From Streptomyces sp. NBC_01549 (GTDB taxonomy: Bacteria > Actinomycetota > Actinomycetes > Streptomycetales > Streptomycetaceae): a DNA stretch of 64,000 nt. The DNA lies in the NCBI RefSeq assembly GCF_026339955.1, contig NZ_JAPEPW010000004.1, forward strand, positions 434,001-498,000. Reading direction: 5' to 3'. Of this stretch, positions 1 to 8,488 are shown piece after piece. The first letter of the stretch is position 1, and the number at the start of each line of letters is the position of its first letter. The translations under genes and the position numbers were made by a program. The notes beneath the pieces are model-generated. The model saw nothing but the letters and a program-made list of their open reading frames with translations. It did no database searches and was not told the DNA's origin.

Positions 1-446
1 GCGGCTACGACGGCGGCAAACAGATCAACGGGCGCAAGCGGCATGTCGTGGTCGACACCCTCGGCCTGCTGCTGGGCGTGATGGTCACCGCTGCGGATGT
101 CGGCGACCGTTCGGCCGCGCAGGTCCTGCTCGCCCGGGTGGCCAACGCGCACCACCGCCTCGCCCTCGTCTGGGCTGACGGCGGCTATACCGGCAGCCTC
201 GTCGAGCACTGCCTGGCCGCGTTCGCGCTGGTGCTGGCGATCGTCAAGCGCAGCGACGACGTCAAGGGGTTCGTAGTCCTGCCCAAACGATGGATCGTCG
301 AGCGTCTCTTCGCCCACCTGATGCGCAGCCGCCGCCTGGCACGCGACTACGAGCGGCGCACCGCCAGTGCCGAGGCGATGATCCTGTGGTCGATGACCAT
401 GGTCATGAGCCGCCGTCTGGCTGGGCCACACCGCGGGCGGGCGTGA
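1..446 (+). CDS. IS5-family transposase, 3' part, cut by window edge
   Basis: The reading frame is already open at base 3 and closes at 444-446, so only the C-terminal ~147 residues are inside the window. They read GYDGGKQINGRKRHVVVDTLG and on through a WADGGYTG block to an ERLFAHLMRSRRLARDYE helix, which is the second catalytic Asp and the final Glu region of IS5-type DDE transposases. The protein would cut and join element ends. The last 44 bp overlap the convergent gene on the other strand. Whether the element is intact depends on sequence to the left. Family confidence is high; activity is unknown. Confidence 0.85.
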   Translation, partial: GYDGGKQINGRKRHVVVDTLGLLLGVMVTAADVGDRSAAQVLLARVANAHHRLALVWADGGYTGSLVEHCLAAFALVLAIVKRSDDVKGFVVLPKRWIVERLFAHLMRSRRLARDYERRTASAEAMILWSMTMVMSRRLAGPHRGRA

Positions 447-939
447 ACCGGCCCGGCGCCGGTTCAGCCAGCCAGCCACGCGCGACCAGACGTTTCGCCT
501 TCGACCGCAGTGCCTCCACCCGTGCCGGCACCACGTCCATGCCGAACGCTGCGGCCATCTCCTGGCAGGTTACCGGCCCCTGCCCGAGCCGGACCCGGTC
601 CGCCCCCAACTGCAGGATGCGCTGGTAGTCCACCGACAGTGCCGGCCAGGCCAGCCCCTCTCGCCATACCGGCACCTGCGACTTCGGCTTCGCCGCATCC
701 CGGGGCGCCGACTGCGCGTCTGCATCCCTCGGATCCTCGGTGACCTCCGTGTCGGCGGTGCTGCCGCCGTCTGCAGCCAGCACCGTGTCGACCCGCTTGC
801 GGGCGATCGCCCACTCCTGCCATTCCTGCTCGGCCGCGGCCAGTTCGGCCTGGATGCGGTCGGCCTCCTCCCGCAGCCCGTCGACTCGACGGCGAGCGGC
901 GAGTTCGTGCTGTTCCAGCAGTCCGACGACTGACGGCAT
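403..939 (-). CDS. coiled-coil / winged-helix hypothetical protein
   Basis: Encodes 178 residues from the ATG at 937-939, preceded by GGGAGG about 5 bases upstream; an earlier in-frame start at 996 lacks a ribosome site. Residues ~5-50 are a charged heptad helix (LREEADRIQAELAAAEQEWQEW), residues ~60-85 an acidic linker, and residues ~100-170 a helical C-terminus that looks like a winged helix (PVTCQEMAAAFGMDVVPARVEALRSK in part). The same layout is seen in the gene at 36527-37117. No catalytic motif is visible. Such proteins are often found beside transposases in Streptomyces, so a DNA-binding role is possible but inferred. Confidence 0.7.
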   Translation of the reverse strand: MPSVVGLLEQHELAARRRVDGLREEADRIQAELAAAEQEWQEWAIARKRVDTVLAADGGSTADTEVTEDPRDADAQSAPRDAAKPKSQVPVWREGLAWPALSVDYQRILQLGADRVRLGQGPVTCQEMAAAFGMDVVPARVEALRSKAKRLVARGWLAEPAPGRFTPARGVAQPDGGS

Positions 940-1098
940 TCGCGACCTCCCGGGGAGCGATGACTCGACAGGCCACAACTCCCACGGAACCACCACTCAT
1001 ACGCCCGACCAGCGCAAACGCGGCGATCACATCCGGAAAGACAACAGCTTCTCAGCTTCTTCCTCGCCCACGGTGCCTGGCAGACCTTCCGCACTCCC

Positions 1099-1369
1099 AT
1101 GAAGGGTCGCCGTCGGGGCCTCGCCGCCCTGACCGCTGTCGGCTTCACTGTGGCCGCCATGACGGCCCTCTTCCTGCTGCTCTACGCCACAGGCTGCGAC
1201 TGTCTGTGAGGCCGTTTGGCTCCATGCGCTCAGCCAAGGCGCGGACCTGCGAGAAAAGGCCCACACCGTCCACCTCGCCATCGGCGACGCCATGGGCCTC
1301 ACACCCCAGCAGCACACCACAGCCAAAGAGCTGCTCCGCCTGCTCACTGAGAATGCCAACCACAGCTGA
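1099..1369 (+). other. possible remnant of a small membrane/helical gene
   Basis: From the ATG at 1099 a 36-residue frame reads a basic start and a hydrophobic segment, stopping at 1209. In another frame, about 1190-1369, a protein-like stretch reads LHALSQGADLREKAHTVHL and ends TAKELLRLLTENANHS before a stop at 1367-1369. The two could be halves of one frameshifted gene, since a strong terminator follows directly. I do not recognise the family. Low confidence. Confidence 0.25.
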
Positions 1370-1384
1370 TTCGGACAGCCAATC

Positions 1385-1417
1385 GGGGTCTCTCAGGAAT
1401 CATTCCTGAGAGACCCC
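1385..1417. terminator. long perfect hairpin terminator
   Basis: GGGGTCTCTCAGGAAT at 1385-1400 is exactly complementary to ATTCCTGAGAGACCCC at 1402-1417, a 16-bp stem with almost no loop. It lies just after the possible small gene ending at 1369 and before a convergent transposase remnant, so it can stop transcription from either side. Confidence 0.75.
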
Positions 1418-1511
1418 CCGTGTGGTGCTGAGCCTCCCGGATGCGGATCGGTAATCGAGGCTCGTGCATGGTTGGCGGTGAGGCGTCGAGGAGTTCGCTT
1501 GGGCTCCGGGT

Positions 1512-2086
1512 TCACATCTGCTGAGCCGATGTCAGGTCCGCGTTCTGCTGATGGGACAGCAGGTCGGCAATGGCCTGCACTGTATGGCTCATATGGTTGC
1601 GGCGGCCAAGGTGGCGGGCCAGGGCTCGCCCGTGCTTGAGATGCGCGATGGCGTGCTCGACGCGGTTACGGCGTGCGGAATGTGCCTTGCGCTGTCGCTC
1701 GTATATTTACTCGTACCAGGCAGGGGCGTTCTTCTTGAACTTGCGGTGCGGCGGTGTCACGACGCGTCCGCCGGTCTGTACGCCCAGCCCCTGGTAGCCG
1801 GCATCGGCGAGGATCTCGACCGCGGGCCCGCCGGCCAGGAGCCTGACCAGCCCCGACTGGCGTGCGTGGGTGATATCCGCGCAGCGTGCGGGCTGGGCCG
1901 GGCTGCACCACAGCACGCGTCCTTCGCCGTCCGTGACCACCACGGATTTGACGGCGTTCTGCTTGTTCTTGCCGGAGATGAACTTGTCCCCGTCGTTGCG
2001 TCCTTGGGCCGGGCGACGGACCCGGATCTCGGTGCCGTCGATGATGCCGGTTCCCGGCCGTCGGACCTACGCGGCTACCGTCGGCT
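1512..2086 (-). pseudogene. IS5-family transposase remnant with internal stop
   Basis: Reading leftward, the frame begins inside the DDE domain (GIIDGTEIRVRRPAQ, then KFISGKNKQNAVKSVVV), continues through the second Asp (ILADAGYQGLG) and reaches PAWYE, where an in-frame TAA at about 1705 interrupts it. The same frame resumes with YERQRKAHSARRNRVEHAIA and ends with a natural stop at 1512-1514. The N-terminal DNA-binding part is missing; the coding trace ends where it meets the 3' end of the transporter gene. It is a dead copy of an IS5-type element different from the one at the window start. Confidence 0.85.
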
Positions 2087-3358
2087 GCTGATGTCGCCGA
2101 CGCGACCGTCGTCCTCCGCATGCTTCTCAAGAGTGTCGGCGGCTACGGTCGTCCGGCCGGCTGCGCGGGGGGCGCGCAGGGCGTAGCCCACCAGGACGAC
2201 GCCTGCGAGCAGCAGGAAGCCGAGTCCGCTGAGCACCACACCGGTCCACCCGAAGGCAGAGAACAGCACCCCGGCGACCGCGGATCCGACGGCGCCTCCG
2301 GCGAAGACCGCGAAGATGTATACGGTGTTGAGCCGAGCTCTGATCGTGGGGGGTGCGGCGAAGATACGCGCCTGGTTGGCTATCTGACCGCTGGTCGTTC
2401 CGTAGCCGAGAAGGTTGCAGCCCACAGCGAGGGCGATGAGTGACTGGCTGGCGAACCCGAACAGTGCGAAGGCGAGCAGCATCGACGTGAGGGACAGGAC
2501 GTTGACGTTGCGCGTGCCCCATCGGTCAGTAAGGCGCCCCGAGTAACGGGCGGCCAGGGCGCCGGGCACGCCGAACAGGCCGAACAGTCCGATCACCGCG
2601 GGGCCCAGTGAGATCGGGGCCGCGGTGAGGTGGAAGGCGAGTGCCGACCAGAAGGCGGAGAAGGCCGCGAAGACCGTCGCTCCCAGCGCGGCTGACAGAC
2701 GCAAGGGAGCGTGTTCGGCGATCAACTTGGGGAGCGACGCCAGCAGATGGAGGTAGCTTTCCGAAGCTCCGGTCGAGGTCGGCCGGTCGTCCGGCATGTA
2801 GCGCGGAAGGACCAGGAGCAGGGCTCCGGTGACCAGGGCAGCGATGACGAATCCTGCCCGCCAGGTACCTGTGGCCTCGGCAATGAGGCCGGCGACGGTG
2901 CGCGAGAGCAGGGCGCCCATGGTCAGCCCCGTCCCCACCGCTCCCAGGACGCGACCGGCATTGCCGGGAGTCGCCATGGAGACGACGGTCGGCATGATGA
3001 CCTGCGGCAGCACGGTGCTGGCAGAGAGTATGAGGGTGGCCATGCTCAGCAGAGCGACCGAGGGGGCGAAAGCGCCCGCGAGGAGGACGGTGGCAGTGAC
3101 GGCCAGCAGAAGGATGGACAACCGGCGAAGCCGAACGGTGTCAGCAAGCGGGACGATGGCGATGATGCCCAGTGCATAGCCGATCTGTCCTGTCGTGGCC
3201 ACCAGCCCGGCAGCGGAAGGTGCTATCCCGAAGCCCCGGGCGATCTCGTCGAGGAGCGGCTGGGTGAAATAGATGTTGGAGACGGTGATCGCAGTCGCGG
3301 TGGCGAAGACGGGGATGGTTCCCCGCTTGACGTCCGGGCGGGTGGCTGCGCTGGTCAT
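2075..3358 (-). CDS. MFS drug exporter, 12 TM
   Basis: A 427-residue major facilitator protein that would export small hydrophobic compounds across the cytoplasmic membrane using the proton gradient. Twelve hydrophobic segments are visible, beginning with TIPVFATATAITVSNIYFTQ. The TQPLLDEIARGFG and YALGIIAIVPLADTVRLRR region (motif A like) resembles the YnfM/AraJ-type family. The start chosen is the ATG at 3358, eight codons inside the open frame, because AAGGA stands 6 bases upstream. The last ~10 residues run into the neighbouring transposase remnant, so the native C-terminus may be altered. Upstream is a short region with a 14-bp palindrome and no regulator gene beside it. Confidence 0.85.
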   Translation of the reverse strand: MTSAATRPDVKRGTIPVFATATAITVSNIYFTQPLLDEIARGFGIAPSAAGLVATTGQIGYALGIIAIVPLADTVRLRRLSILLLAVTATVLLAGAFAPSVALLSMATLILSASTVLPQVIMPTVVSMATPGNAGRVLGAVGTGLTMGALLSRTVAGLIAEATGTWRAGFVIAALVTGALLLVLPRYMPDDRPTSTGASESYLHLLASLPKLIAEHAPLRLSAALGATVFAAFSAFWSALAFHLTAAPISLGPAVIGLFGLFGVPGALAARYSGRLTDRWGTRNVNVLSLTSMLLAFALFGFASQSLIALAVGCNLLGYGTTSGQIANQARIFAAPPTIRARLNTVYIFAVFAGGAVGSAVAGVLFSAFGWTGVVLSGLGFLLLAGVVLVGYALRAPRAAGRTTVAADTLEKHAEDDGRVGDISSRR

Positions 3359-3399
3359 GGGGTCCTTATGTGCGTGAAGCACGGGTTGTGATGGGCGGA

Positions 3400-3413
3400 G
3401 ACGCGATCGCGTC
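3400..3413. promoter_or_regulatory. palindrome GACGCGATCGCGTC upstream of exporter
   Basis: A perfect 14-bp palindrome 42 bp upstream of the exporter start at 3358, inside the only leader available to that gene (3359-3562). Likely a repressor site, but it contains CG repeats that arise easily in this GC-rich DNA. Confidence 0.3.
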
Positions 3414-3562
3414 GACAGGACGCGACAACGGCTGTCACGATGGTTCCGGCACGCCGTGGCGATCCGACGACAATGAGCAGGCCGGTCCCTCTGCTCCCCG
3501 TTGGATACGCCCTGCGTGCAGGCAGGGCACTGCGCGAGAAGAGGCCGCGACGCGGGCTGCGG

Positions 3563-4048
3563 TCAGGTCGGCCTGTTCCAGGTGAGTTCGGCTGTGCGTT
3601 CCGCGCCCCATAGTCGGGTGGGGGTGACGAGGCCGAGTTTGAGGAGTGGGCCTTCGAAGTTCACCGTCCGGACCTGGGAGCGTCCGATCCAGTTCGGGAA
3701 GAGGCTGGTGGTGACGTGGTGTTCGACGGTTGTGGGGTCGACGACTTCGAACGGTCCGCCGTAGGCGACGTAGCCGGCCGCTGCCTGGGCCAGTTCATCG
3801 GCCGTCGCGTCCTCGAGGCGTGCCGAACTCATGGGTGGGCGGTCGCCGCGTCCCAGCTGGGCGGACATGTATCCCTGCGGGGTGTAGACGATCAGGCCGT
3901 GCGGGGCGGGGCCGAGGGGGTGGATGACCTTCCCGTCGGTGCTCGTGGCGGTGTAGGACACGAGGTGCCATGCGCCGAGCAGCCTTCTGCGGATCTCTTC
4001 GCGGGCCTCGCGTTCATTCCCTGCGGCGGTGTGGTCTGTGACGGTCAT
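3563..4048 (-). CDS. lipocalin-like domain protein
   Basis: A 161-residue soluble protein of the lipocalin-like family (the type with LLGAWHLVSYTATSTDGKV at the start of the barrel). Visible blocks are the N-terminal GxW strand (residues ~24-42), GLIVYTPQGYMSAQL (~50-65), an inserted YVAYGGPFEVV block and TTSLFPNWIG (~113-122). Family members are thought to bind small ligands; no enzyme residues are evident. AAAGGAG stands 8 bases before the ATG at 4048. It lies just beyond the terminator of the aldehyde dehydrogenase operon. A shortened relative sits at 37736-38107 behind another redox operon. Confidence 0.8.
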   Translation of the reverse strand: MTVTDHTAAGNEREAREEIRRRLLGAWHLVSYTATSTDGKVIHPLGPAPHGLIVYTPQGYMSAQLGRGDRPPMSSARLEDATADELAQAAAGYVAYGGPFEVVDPTTVEHHVTTSLFPNWIGRSQVRTVNFEGPLLKLGLVTPTRLWGAERTAELTWNRPT

Positions 4049-4069
4049 GGAAGGGACTCCTTTCGTTGC

Positions 4070-4115
4070 GGGAGAGCGAACCGGCCCCGTTCGGGAGAGC
4101 GAACCGGCCCCGTTC
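4070..4115 (+). repeat. 23-bp tandem direct repeat, two copies
   Basis: The unit starting GGGAGAGCGAACCGGCCCC is present exactly at 4070-4092 and 4093-4115. A third, reversed copy of its core forms the right arm of the adjacent hairpin, so the repeats probably arose from duplication of one terminator arm. Confidence 0.8.
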
Positions 4116-4137
4116 CGGGAGGGCGAACGGGGCCGGT
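4103..4137. terminator. hairpin after aldehyde dehydrogenase gene
   Basis: ACCGGCCCCGTT at 4103-4114 pairs perfectly with AACGGGGCCGGT at 4126-4137 around an 11-base loop. It lies between the stop of the dehydrogenase at 4146 and the start of the lipocalin-like gene at 4048, so it would end the leftward hydrolase-dehydrogenase transcript. Confidence 0.7.
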
Positions 4138-4145
4138 GGCAGCGG

Positions 4146-5744
4146 TCAGCGCTGGGTGAGTTCGCCGTCGACGAGGCGCCACAGGTGCAGCGGGTTCGCT
4201 GCGCGCAGTGGCTGTGGCAGGAGTTCGTCGGGGAAGTTCTGGTAGGTGACCGGACGTAGGAACCGTTCGATGGCGCCCATGCCCACGGAGGTGAAGCGGC
4301 TGTCGGAGGTCGCCGGGAACGGGCCGCCGTGGGTGGAGGCGTAGGAGACCTCCTGGGGGATCGAGAAGGCGTTGAACACGATGCGGCCGGTGCGGCGTTC
4401 CAGGATCGGCAGGAGCTGTTCGGCGGCGGCGCGGTCGGCGGCCTCGGCGTGCAGGGTGGCCGAGAGCTGTCCGCGGAAGGCGCGGGCCGCCTCGAGCAGC
4501 TGGTTTGGGCTGGTCAGTCTGACCAGCAGGACGGCGGGGCCGAAGACTTCCTCGCGCAGGGCGGGTTCGGCCAGCAGTCGCTCACCGGTGACCTCGTACA
4601 GCAGGGACTGGCCGTCCCCTGCGCCGGCCGGGGCCGGGCCTGCGCCGATCAGGCCGGCGCCGTTGTCGTCCAGCCGCTGTGCGTTGCGGGTGTAGGAGTC
4701 GTGGATGGCGGGGGTGAGCATGGTGCGTGCGGCCGCCTTTTCCACCTCGGCCGTCGCCGCGTCACGCAGTTCCTGAAAGCCGGGTCCCTCGACGGCGAGG
4801 AGGACGGCGGGCTTCAGGCAGGCCTGTCCGACGTTGTACATGGCGCGCTGGATGAGGCCTTCGCCGATCTCGGCGCCGCGGGCCGCCAGGGCGGCGGGCA
4901 GGACGAAGGTCGGATTGACGCTGGTCATCTCGGTGAACACCGGGATGGGGTCGGGGCGCTGCTGAGCCCGGCGGTAGAGGGCCATGCCGCCGGCCTCGGA
5001 GCCGGTGAAGGTGACCGCCCGGACCAGGGGATGGTCCACCAGCGCCTCACCAATCTCGTTGCCGGCGCCCCGGACGAGGGAGAAGACGCCTTCGTGCAGT
5101 CCCGCCTCGGCGACGGCCTGCTGGATGACACGGCCCTGGATCTCGGACGCGCCGGGGTGTGCGTTGTGGGCCTTGACGACGACGGGGCAGCCGGCCGCCA
5201 GGGCCGAGGCGATGTCGCCGCCCGCCACGGAGTAGGAGATCGGGAAGTTGCTGGCGCCGAAGATCACCACGGGGCCCAGGGCCACCTTCTGCAGCCGGTG
5301 ATCCATGCGCGGCGCGGGCCGGCGGTCCGGCTGGGCGGGGTCGATGGCCGCCTGGAGGAAGCGGCCCTGACGGACGACGGTGGCGAACTTGCGGAACACG
5401 GCGGCACTGCGCACTGCCTCGCCCTCGAACTGCGCGAGGGGCAGGCCGGTCTCCAGGGCGGTGCGTGCGGCGAGCTCGTCCCTGACCGCCTCGAGCCTGT
5501 CCGCGATGAGGTCCAGGAACGCGGCCCGCTCGGCCAGGCCGGTGTGGCTGTAGCTGTCGAAGGCCTCGTCGGCGAGGCGCAGCGCACGCTCGACCTCGGC
5601 GGCGCCGCCGAAGGCGAACTCGGGCCCGATGAGCTCTCCGGTCGCCGGATCGAGCGCCCTCATCGTTCCCGCGGTGGCGGGCACAGGGGCCGCTCCGATC
5701 AGCAGCTCTCCGGTCAGCAGCTCTCCGGTCGGTTCCCTGCTCAT
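4146..5744 (-). CDS. aldehyde dehydrogenase, ketoglutarate-semialdehyde type
   Basis: A 532-residue NAD(P)-dependent aldehyde dehydrogenase oxidising an aldehyde to its acid. Seen in order: VIFGASNFPISYSVAGGDIA (nucleotide-binding and oxyanion Asn, ~175-195), FTGSEAGG (~247), the general-base Glu in FTEMTSVNP (~272) and the nucleophile Cys in NVGQACLKP (~306). The GQACxxP rather than GQxC block and the length match the alpha-ketoglutaric semialdehyde dehydrogenase branch, but the natural substrate cannot be read. Its ATG overlaps the stop of the upstream hydrolase by 4 bp (ATGA), so the two are translationally coupled. A C-terminal scrap of a second copy lies at 27466-27632. Confidence 0.9.
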   Translation of the reverse strand: MSREPTGELLTGELLIGAAPVPATAGTMRALDPATGELIGPEFAFGGAAEVERALRLADEAFDSYSHTGLAERAAFLDLIADRLEAVRDELAARTALETGLPLAQFEGEAVRSAAVFRKFATVVRQGRFLQAAIDPAQPDRRPAPRMDHRLQKVALGPVVIFGASNFPISYSVAGGDIASALAAGCPVVVKAHNAHPGASEIQGRVIQQAVAEAGLHEGVFSLVRGAGNEIGEALVDHPLVRAVTFTGSEAGGMALYRRAQQRPDPIPVFTEMTSVNPTFVLPAALAARGAEIGEGLIQRAMYNVGQACLKPAVLLAVEGPGFQELRDAATAEVEKAAARTMLTPAIHDSYTRNAQRLDDNGAGLIGAGPAPAGAGDGQSLLYEVTGERLLAEPALREEVFGPAVLLVRLTSPNQLLEAARAFRGQLSATLHAEAADRAAAEQLLPILERRTGRIVFNAFSIPQEVSYASTHGGPFPATSDSRFTSVGMGAIERFLRPVTYQNFPDELLPQPLRAANPLHLWRLVDGELTQR

Positions 5745-6370
5745 GCGTGTGCTCCTTCGATCGCGGCGGTGAGCTCGTTCGTGGTGACGATGGCGTGGGC
5801 GTAGGTGGGGCCGTTCAGCTCGTGAGCGGCGTGCATCATCTCGGGAAGGAAGGCCGCGGTCGCGTCGCGGACCAGCGTCACGTGATACCCGAGCTCCATG
5901 GCGAACCGGCCGGTGGACTCGATGCAGGTGTTCGCCAGTAGACCGACGACCACCACATGCGTGACACCGTGCTGCTTGAGCTGGAAGTCCAGGTCAGTGT
6001 TGGCGAACCCGCTCTGCGCCCAGTGCTCCCGGACGACGACGTCGCCAGGCTGCGGCTGAAAGTCGGGGTGGAACTCCCCGCCCCAGGTGCCACGGGCGAA
6101 ACTGTGCCGCTCCATGATGGCCCGCTGGGTCGGATTGGGATGATCCCAGCTCTCATAGTCGCCCTGCTCCCAGCGCCGATGCGGGACGAAGATCACGCGA
6201 GCGTCGGCCCGGCGCGCCGCGGCGACCACGGAACGCAGGTTGTCCAGCAGACCGACCTCCTCCGCCATGGGCTCCAGACGCGGCCAGATCTTGCCGCCCT
6301 CGGACAGGAAGTCGTTGTAGGGGTCGACCAGCAGAATCGCCGTGCGGCGTGGGTCGTAGTTCTCGGCCAC
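5741..6370 (-). CDS. isochorismatase-like cysteine hydrolase
   Basis: A 209-residue cytoplasmic hydrolase of the isochorismatase/nicotinamidase fold. The Asp of the triad is in AILLVDPYNDFLSEGG (~14-30) and the Cys in GLLANTCIESTGR (~150). The usual triad lysine is not evident: the equivalent block reads REHWAQSGFANTDLD. The GTG at 6370 is chosen because GAGGGAGAA stands just before it; the frame is open further upstream but without a site. It forms a coupled operon with the aldehyde dehydrogenase and is divergent from a TetR gene, whose shared operator-like sites lie at 6393-6495. A close paralogue is intact at 13377-14015. Substrate unknown. Confidence 0.88.
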   Translation of the reverse strand: MAENYDPRRTAILLVDPYNDFLSEGGKIWPRLEPMAEEVGLLDNLRSVVAAARRADARVIFVPHRRWEQGDYESWDHPNPTQRAIMERHSFARGTWGGEFHPDFQPQPGDVVVREHWAQSGFANTDLDFQLKQHGVTHVVVVGLLANTCIESTGRFAMELGYHVTLVRDATAAFLPEMMHAAHELNGPTYAHAIVTTNELTAAIEGAHA

Positions 6371-6392
6371 GGGTTCTCCCTCAGAACTGGAT

Positions 6393-6495
6393 GATGGATG
6401 ACATCTAGAAATGAGGATTACGACCATCATCCTGAAAGTCAAACAGATGCACGTCACATCACCTTTTGCAGTCCTTGTGTATGATGCATATCATC
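6393..6495. promoter_or_regulatory. divergent hydrolase/TetR control region, copy 1
   Basis: Holds GATG-N5-CATC at 6393-6405, close to the hydrolase start, and again at 6483-6495, where it overlaps the TetR -10 box TATGAT (6480-6485). Between them CATCATCCTGAAAGTC (6425-6440) is identical to sequences at 30136 and 42366; read leftward it begins with TTGACT, a good -35 for the hydrolase operon. The layout fits a TetR dimer repressing both directions. Confidence 0.65.
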
Positions 6496-6537
6496 CATTT
6501 ATCGGCGGCCGACGCCGCCCCTCAGAGGGAGGTCATC

Positions 6538-6924
6538 GTGGGGCACTCGCAGGCCGAAAAGGAGGCATCCCGCGAGAGGGTGCTGCGGATGGCGGCCCGC
6601 AAGGTGCGCGCCGAAGGCGTCACCCGCCCCGGTGTCGCGGAGCTGATGAACGAGGCCGGACTCACCCACGGCGGCTTCTACAAGCACTTCGCCTCACGCG
6701 ACGACCTGATCGCCCAGGCCGCAGCCGTCGCACTGGCCGAGGGCACAGCAAAGATGGAACGCGCCGCGAACAAGAACGAGCAGGACGCGCGCGCCGGTCT
6801 CATCGACGCCTACCTCACCAAACGGCACCGGGACGCGCCGGCCACCGGCTGCGGGGTCGTCTCCCTCGGCGCCTCCGCAGGACGTCGGCGCGACCCCGGC
6901 GGCCTCGGCGCGGGCGTCCATTAA
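6538..6924 (+). pseudogene. TetR-family regulator, truncated copy 1
   Basis: From the GTG at 6538 (GAGGGAGG upstream) the protein reads VGHSQAEKEASRERVL, the HTH GVAELMNEAGLTHGGFYKHF (~33-52) and a ligand domain that matches copies 2 and 3 up to GCGVVSLGASAGR at about residue 113. There it departs abruptly (RRDPGGLGAGVH) and stops at 6924, while the relatives continue for ~80 more residues that include the dimer helices. The join at about 6882 is a deletion junction. A 128-residue product could bind DNA but probably cannot dimerise normally. Confidence 0.8.
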
Positions 6925-7057
6925 GCCCGGCCGCCGGCCCTACATGACCGCCGAGACCGAACTGCTTCAGCTCACCCGGGTCGCCGACCACCACCACCTC
7001 GTGAAGACGTTCACCGAGGCCGGCCTCCTCGGAGGCGGAGAACCCGCCCAGGCATAG
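6883..7057 (+). other. 3' end of an unrecognised gene
   Basis: Immediately after the TetR junction a different frame reads protein-like sequence (RPYMTAETELLQLTRVADHH, then a TFTEAGLLGGG stretch) to a stop at 7055-7057. It has no start of its own and looks like the tail of a gene whose front was lost in the same deletion. Family not recognised. Confidence 0.3.
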
Positions 7058-7259
7058 CCGCCCACGCCCGGCGTCGGAGACCGCACGACGAACGGCACGG
7101 ATGACGGTCACAGGCCGTGGATTTCCCCTTGGGGAAACCGCTCGACGCCGCTGGCCGTATCCGTGCTTTCGCCTCGCCGACACCGGGCACGGTTCGTGCC
7201 GCGGCTCGGCCTGCTCTCCCAGATCGACACATCAGCCTCATCACTGTTGGAGTTTCCGC

Positions 7260-7889
7260 ATGTCCCAGCGCGCAGGCCTCGTCCTCGACTTCGGCGGGGT
7301 GCTCACCACACCACTGCTGCCCGCCGTGCTCAATTTCGAACAGCGCGAGGGACTGGCCGAGGGCGCATGCATCACAGCGCTGTACCTGGACGAGGAAGGG
7401 ACCCGGCGCACCCAGGGGCTGGAGCGCGGCGCGATCACCCAAAACCAGTGGAACGAGGCCGCGGCGGCGCGACTCGGGGTCGCTCCGGACAACCTGATGG
7501 GCAGGATCTTCGCCGACCTGCGCCCCGAACCGCTGATGATCAACGCGGCTGCCGCGGCACGACGAGCAGGGATCAAGGTCGGCATCCTGTCCAACTCCGT
7601 CGGACTCGCGCCCTGGAACCTCTACGACGGATACGACCTCGACGCGCTGTATGACGCCGTGGTGATCTCCGAGCACCATGGAATGCGCAAGCCTGACCCG
7701 CAGATTTTCCAGGCCGCGCTGAAGCTTCTGGAACTGCCCGCCGAGCAGTGTGTCTTCGTCGACGACACCGCTGATTACCTCCCGGCAGCTGCCGATCTGG
7801 GCTTCGCGACGCTCCACGCGAAGGCACCCCGGCAGACGATTTCCCAGCTTGAGGACCTGCTCGGGGTGTCCCTGACCGAAGAGGTCTAG
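7260..7889 (+). CDS. HAD-superfamily hydrolase
   Basis: A 209-residue haloacid-dehalogenase-like phosphatase or hydrolase. Motif I is LVLDFGGVLT (Asp10; the second Asp is replaced by Gly, as in the epoxide-hydrolase-N-terminal-like subgroup), motif II is GILSNS (~115), the motif III lysine is in MRKPDPQIF (~145), and motif IV is CVFVDDTADYL (~167). The cap lies between I and II. The ATG at 7260 has GGAG 7 bases before it; the frame is open upstream to 7101 but without a site. It stands alone between the broken TetR cassette and transposase scraps. Substrate unknown. Confidence 0.88.
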   Translation: MSQRAGLVLDFGGVLTTPLLPAVLNFEQREGLAEGACITALYLDEEGTRRTQGLERGAITQNQWNEAAAARLGVAPDNLMGRIFADLRPEPLMINAAAAARRAGIKVGILSNSVGLAPWNLYDGYDLDALYDAVVISEHHGMRKPDPQIFQAALKLLELPAEQCVFVDDTADYLPAAADLGFATLHAKAPRQTISQLEDLLGVSLTEEV

Positions 7890-8056
7890 ACGGCAACCAT
7901 CGCATTACGGGTAGCGGCGTGGTCGCGGATCCGGTTCCCTCGTCATGGGCCCACTTGCCCGACTGGTTCCCGACCACGTTAGAGCGCCTCTGACGGTCAG
8001 CGCAATCCGAAGGTCACTGGTGTGCTGGGTGGCTTCTGTATGCCCAGGTCAGGAAG

Positions 8057-8197
8057 CTACCTTGGGCAGAGATCCCACTCGGGCACCGCACCCGCGACCG
8101 CGCCCACCATCGTGACGAGAACCGCCGGCTCAAGATCGCGGCGTTCAGCCACATCGACTACCTCGGCGCCCGTCAGGCGATCCAAGGTGGCGGCTGA
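8057..8197 (+). pseudogene. ISAs1-like transposase fragment
   Basis: About 45 codons read PWAEIPLGHRTRDRAHHRDE and then RRLKIAAFSHIDYLGARQAI, the DDE-domain block of ISAs1-type transposases (the R.H.R.E.R..KV..... ARQ pattern), and stop at 8195-8197 where another transposase scrap begins. Nothing else of the element is present. The 167 bases before it (7890-8056) hold no gene I can support. Confidence 0.5.
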
Positions 8198-8488
8198 TGG
8201 ACCGGCACGGCTGGTCATGGCAGTGTGCCGCCCGCCGGGACGCGCAAGTACGCCGCCGAACACAACCGGATCACCAGAGTGCAACTGCCGTCGTATGCAT
8301 TGGACTTGAATCCGGAGGACGGCATCTGGTCGTTGTGACGACTTGGCCCGCTGGCCAACGTCGCCTTCATCGACGACGAACATCCCGAACGTACCTTCCG
8401 CCGGGACCTGCGTCACATCCGGCTCCGTCCCGACCTCATCGACGGATGCCTCACTAGCACCGGACTCACCCCACCCATCGGCCGATAA
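8195..8488 (+). pseudogene. IS630-family transposase fragments
   Basis: A short block LMDRHGWSWQCAARR, from the HTH/linker part of IS630 transposases, is joined out of frame to the C-terminal catalytic block QLPSYALDLNPEDGIWSL. A TGA follows, and then another frame carries NVAFIDDEHPERTFRRDLRH to the final stop at 8486-8488. The middle of the gene is deleted and at least two frame changes are present. A different N-terminal IS630 scrap lies at 54285-54465. Confidence 0.7.

Noticed and set aside
4329..5804. Long rightward open frame opposite the aldehyde dehydrogenase
   Set aside because: Gly-rich low-complexity translation, no family, and the dehydrogenase on the other strand has every catalytic block. 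Long antisense frames are expected at this GC content.
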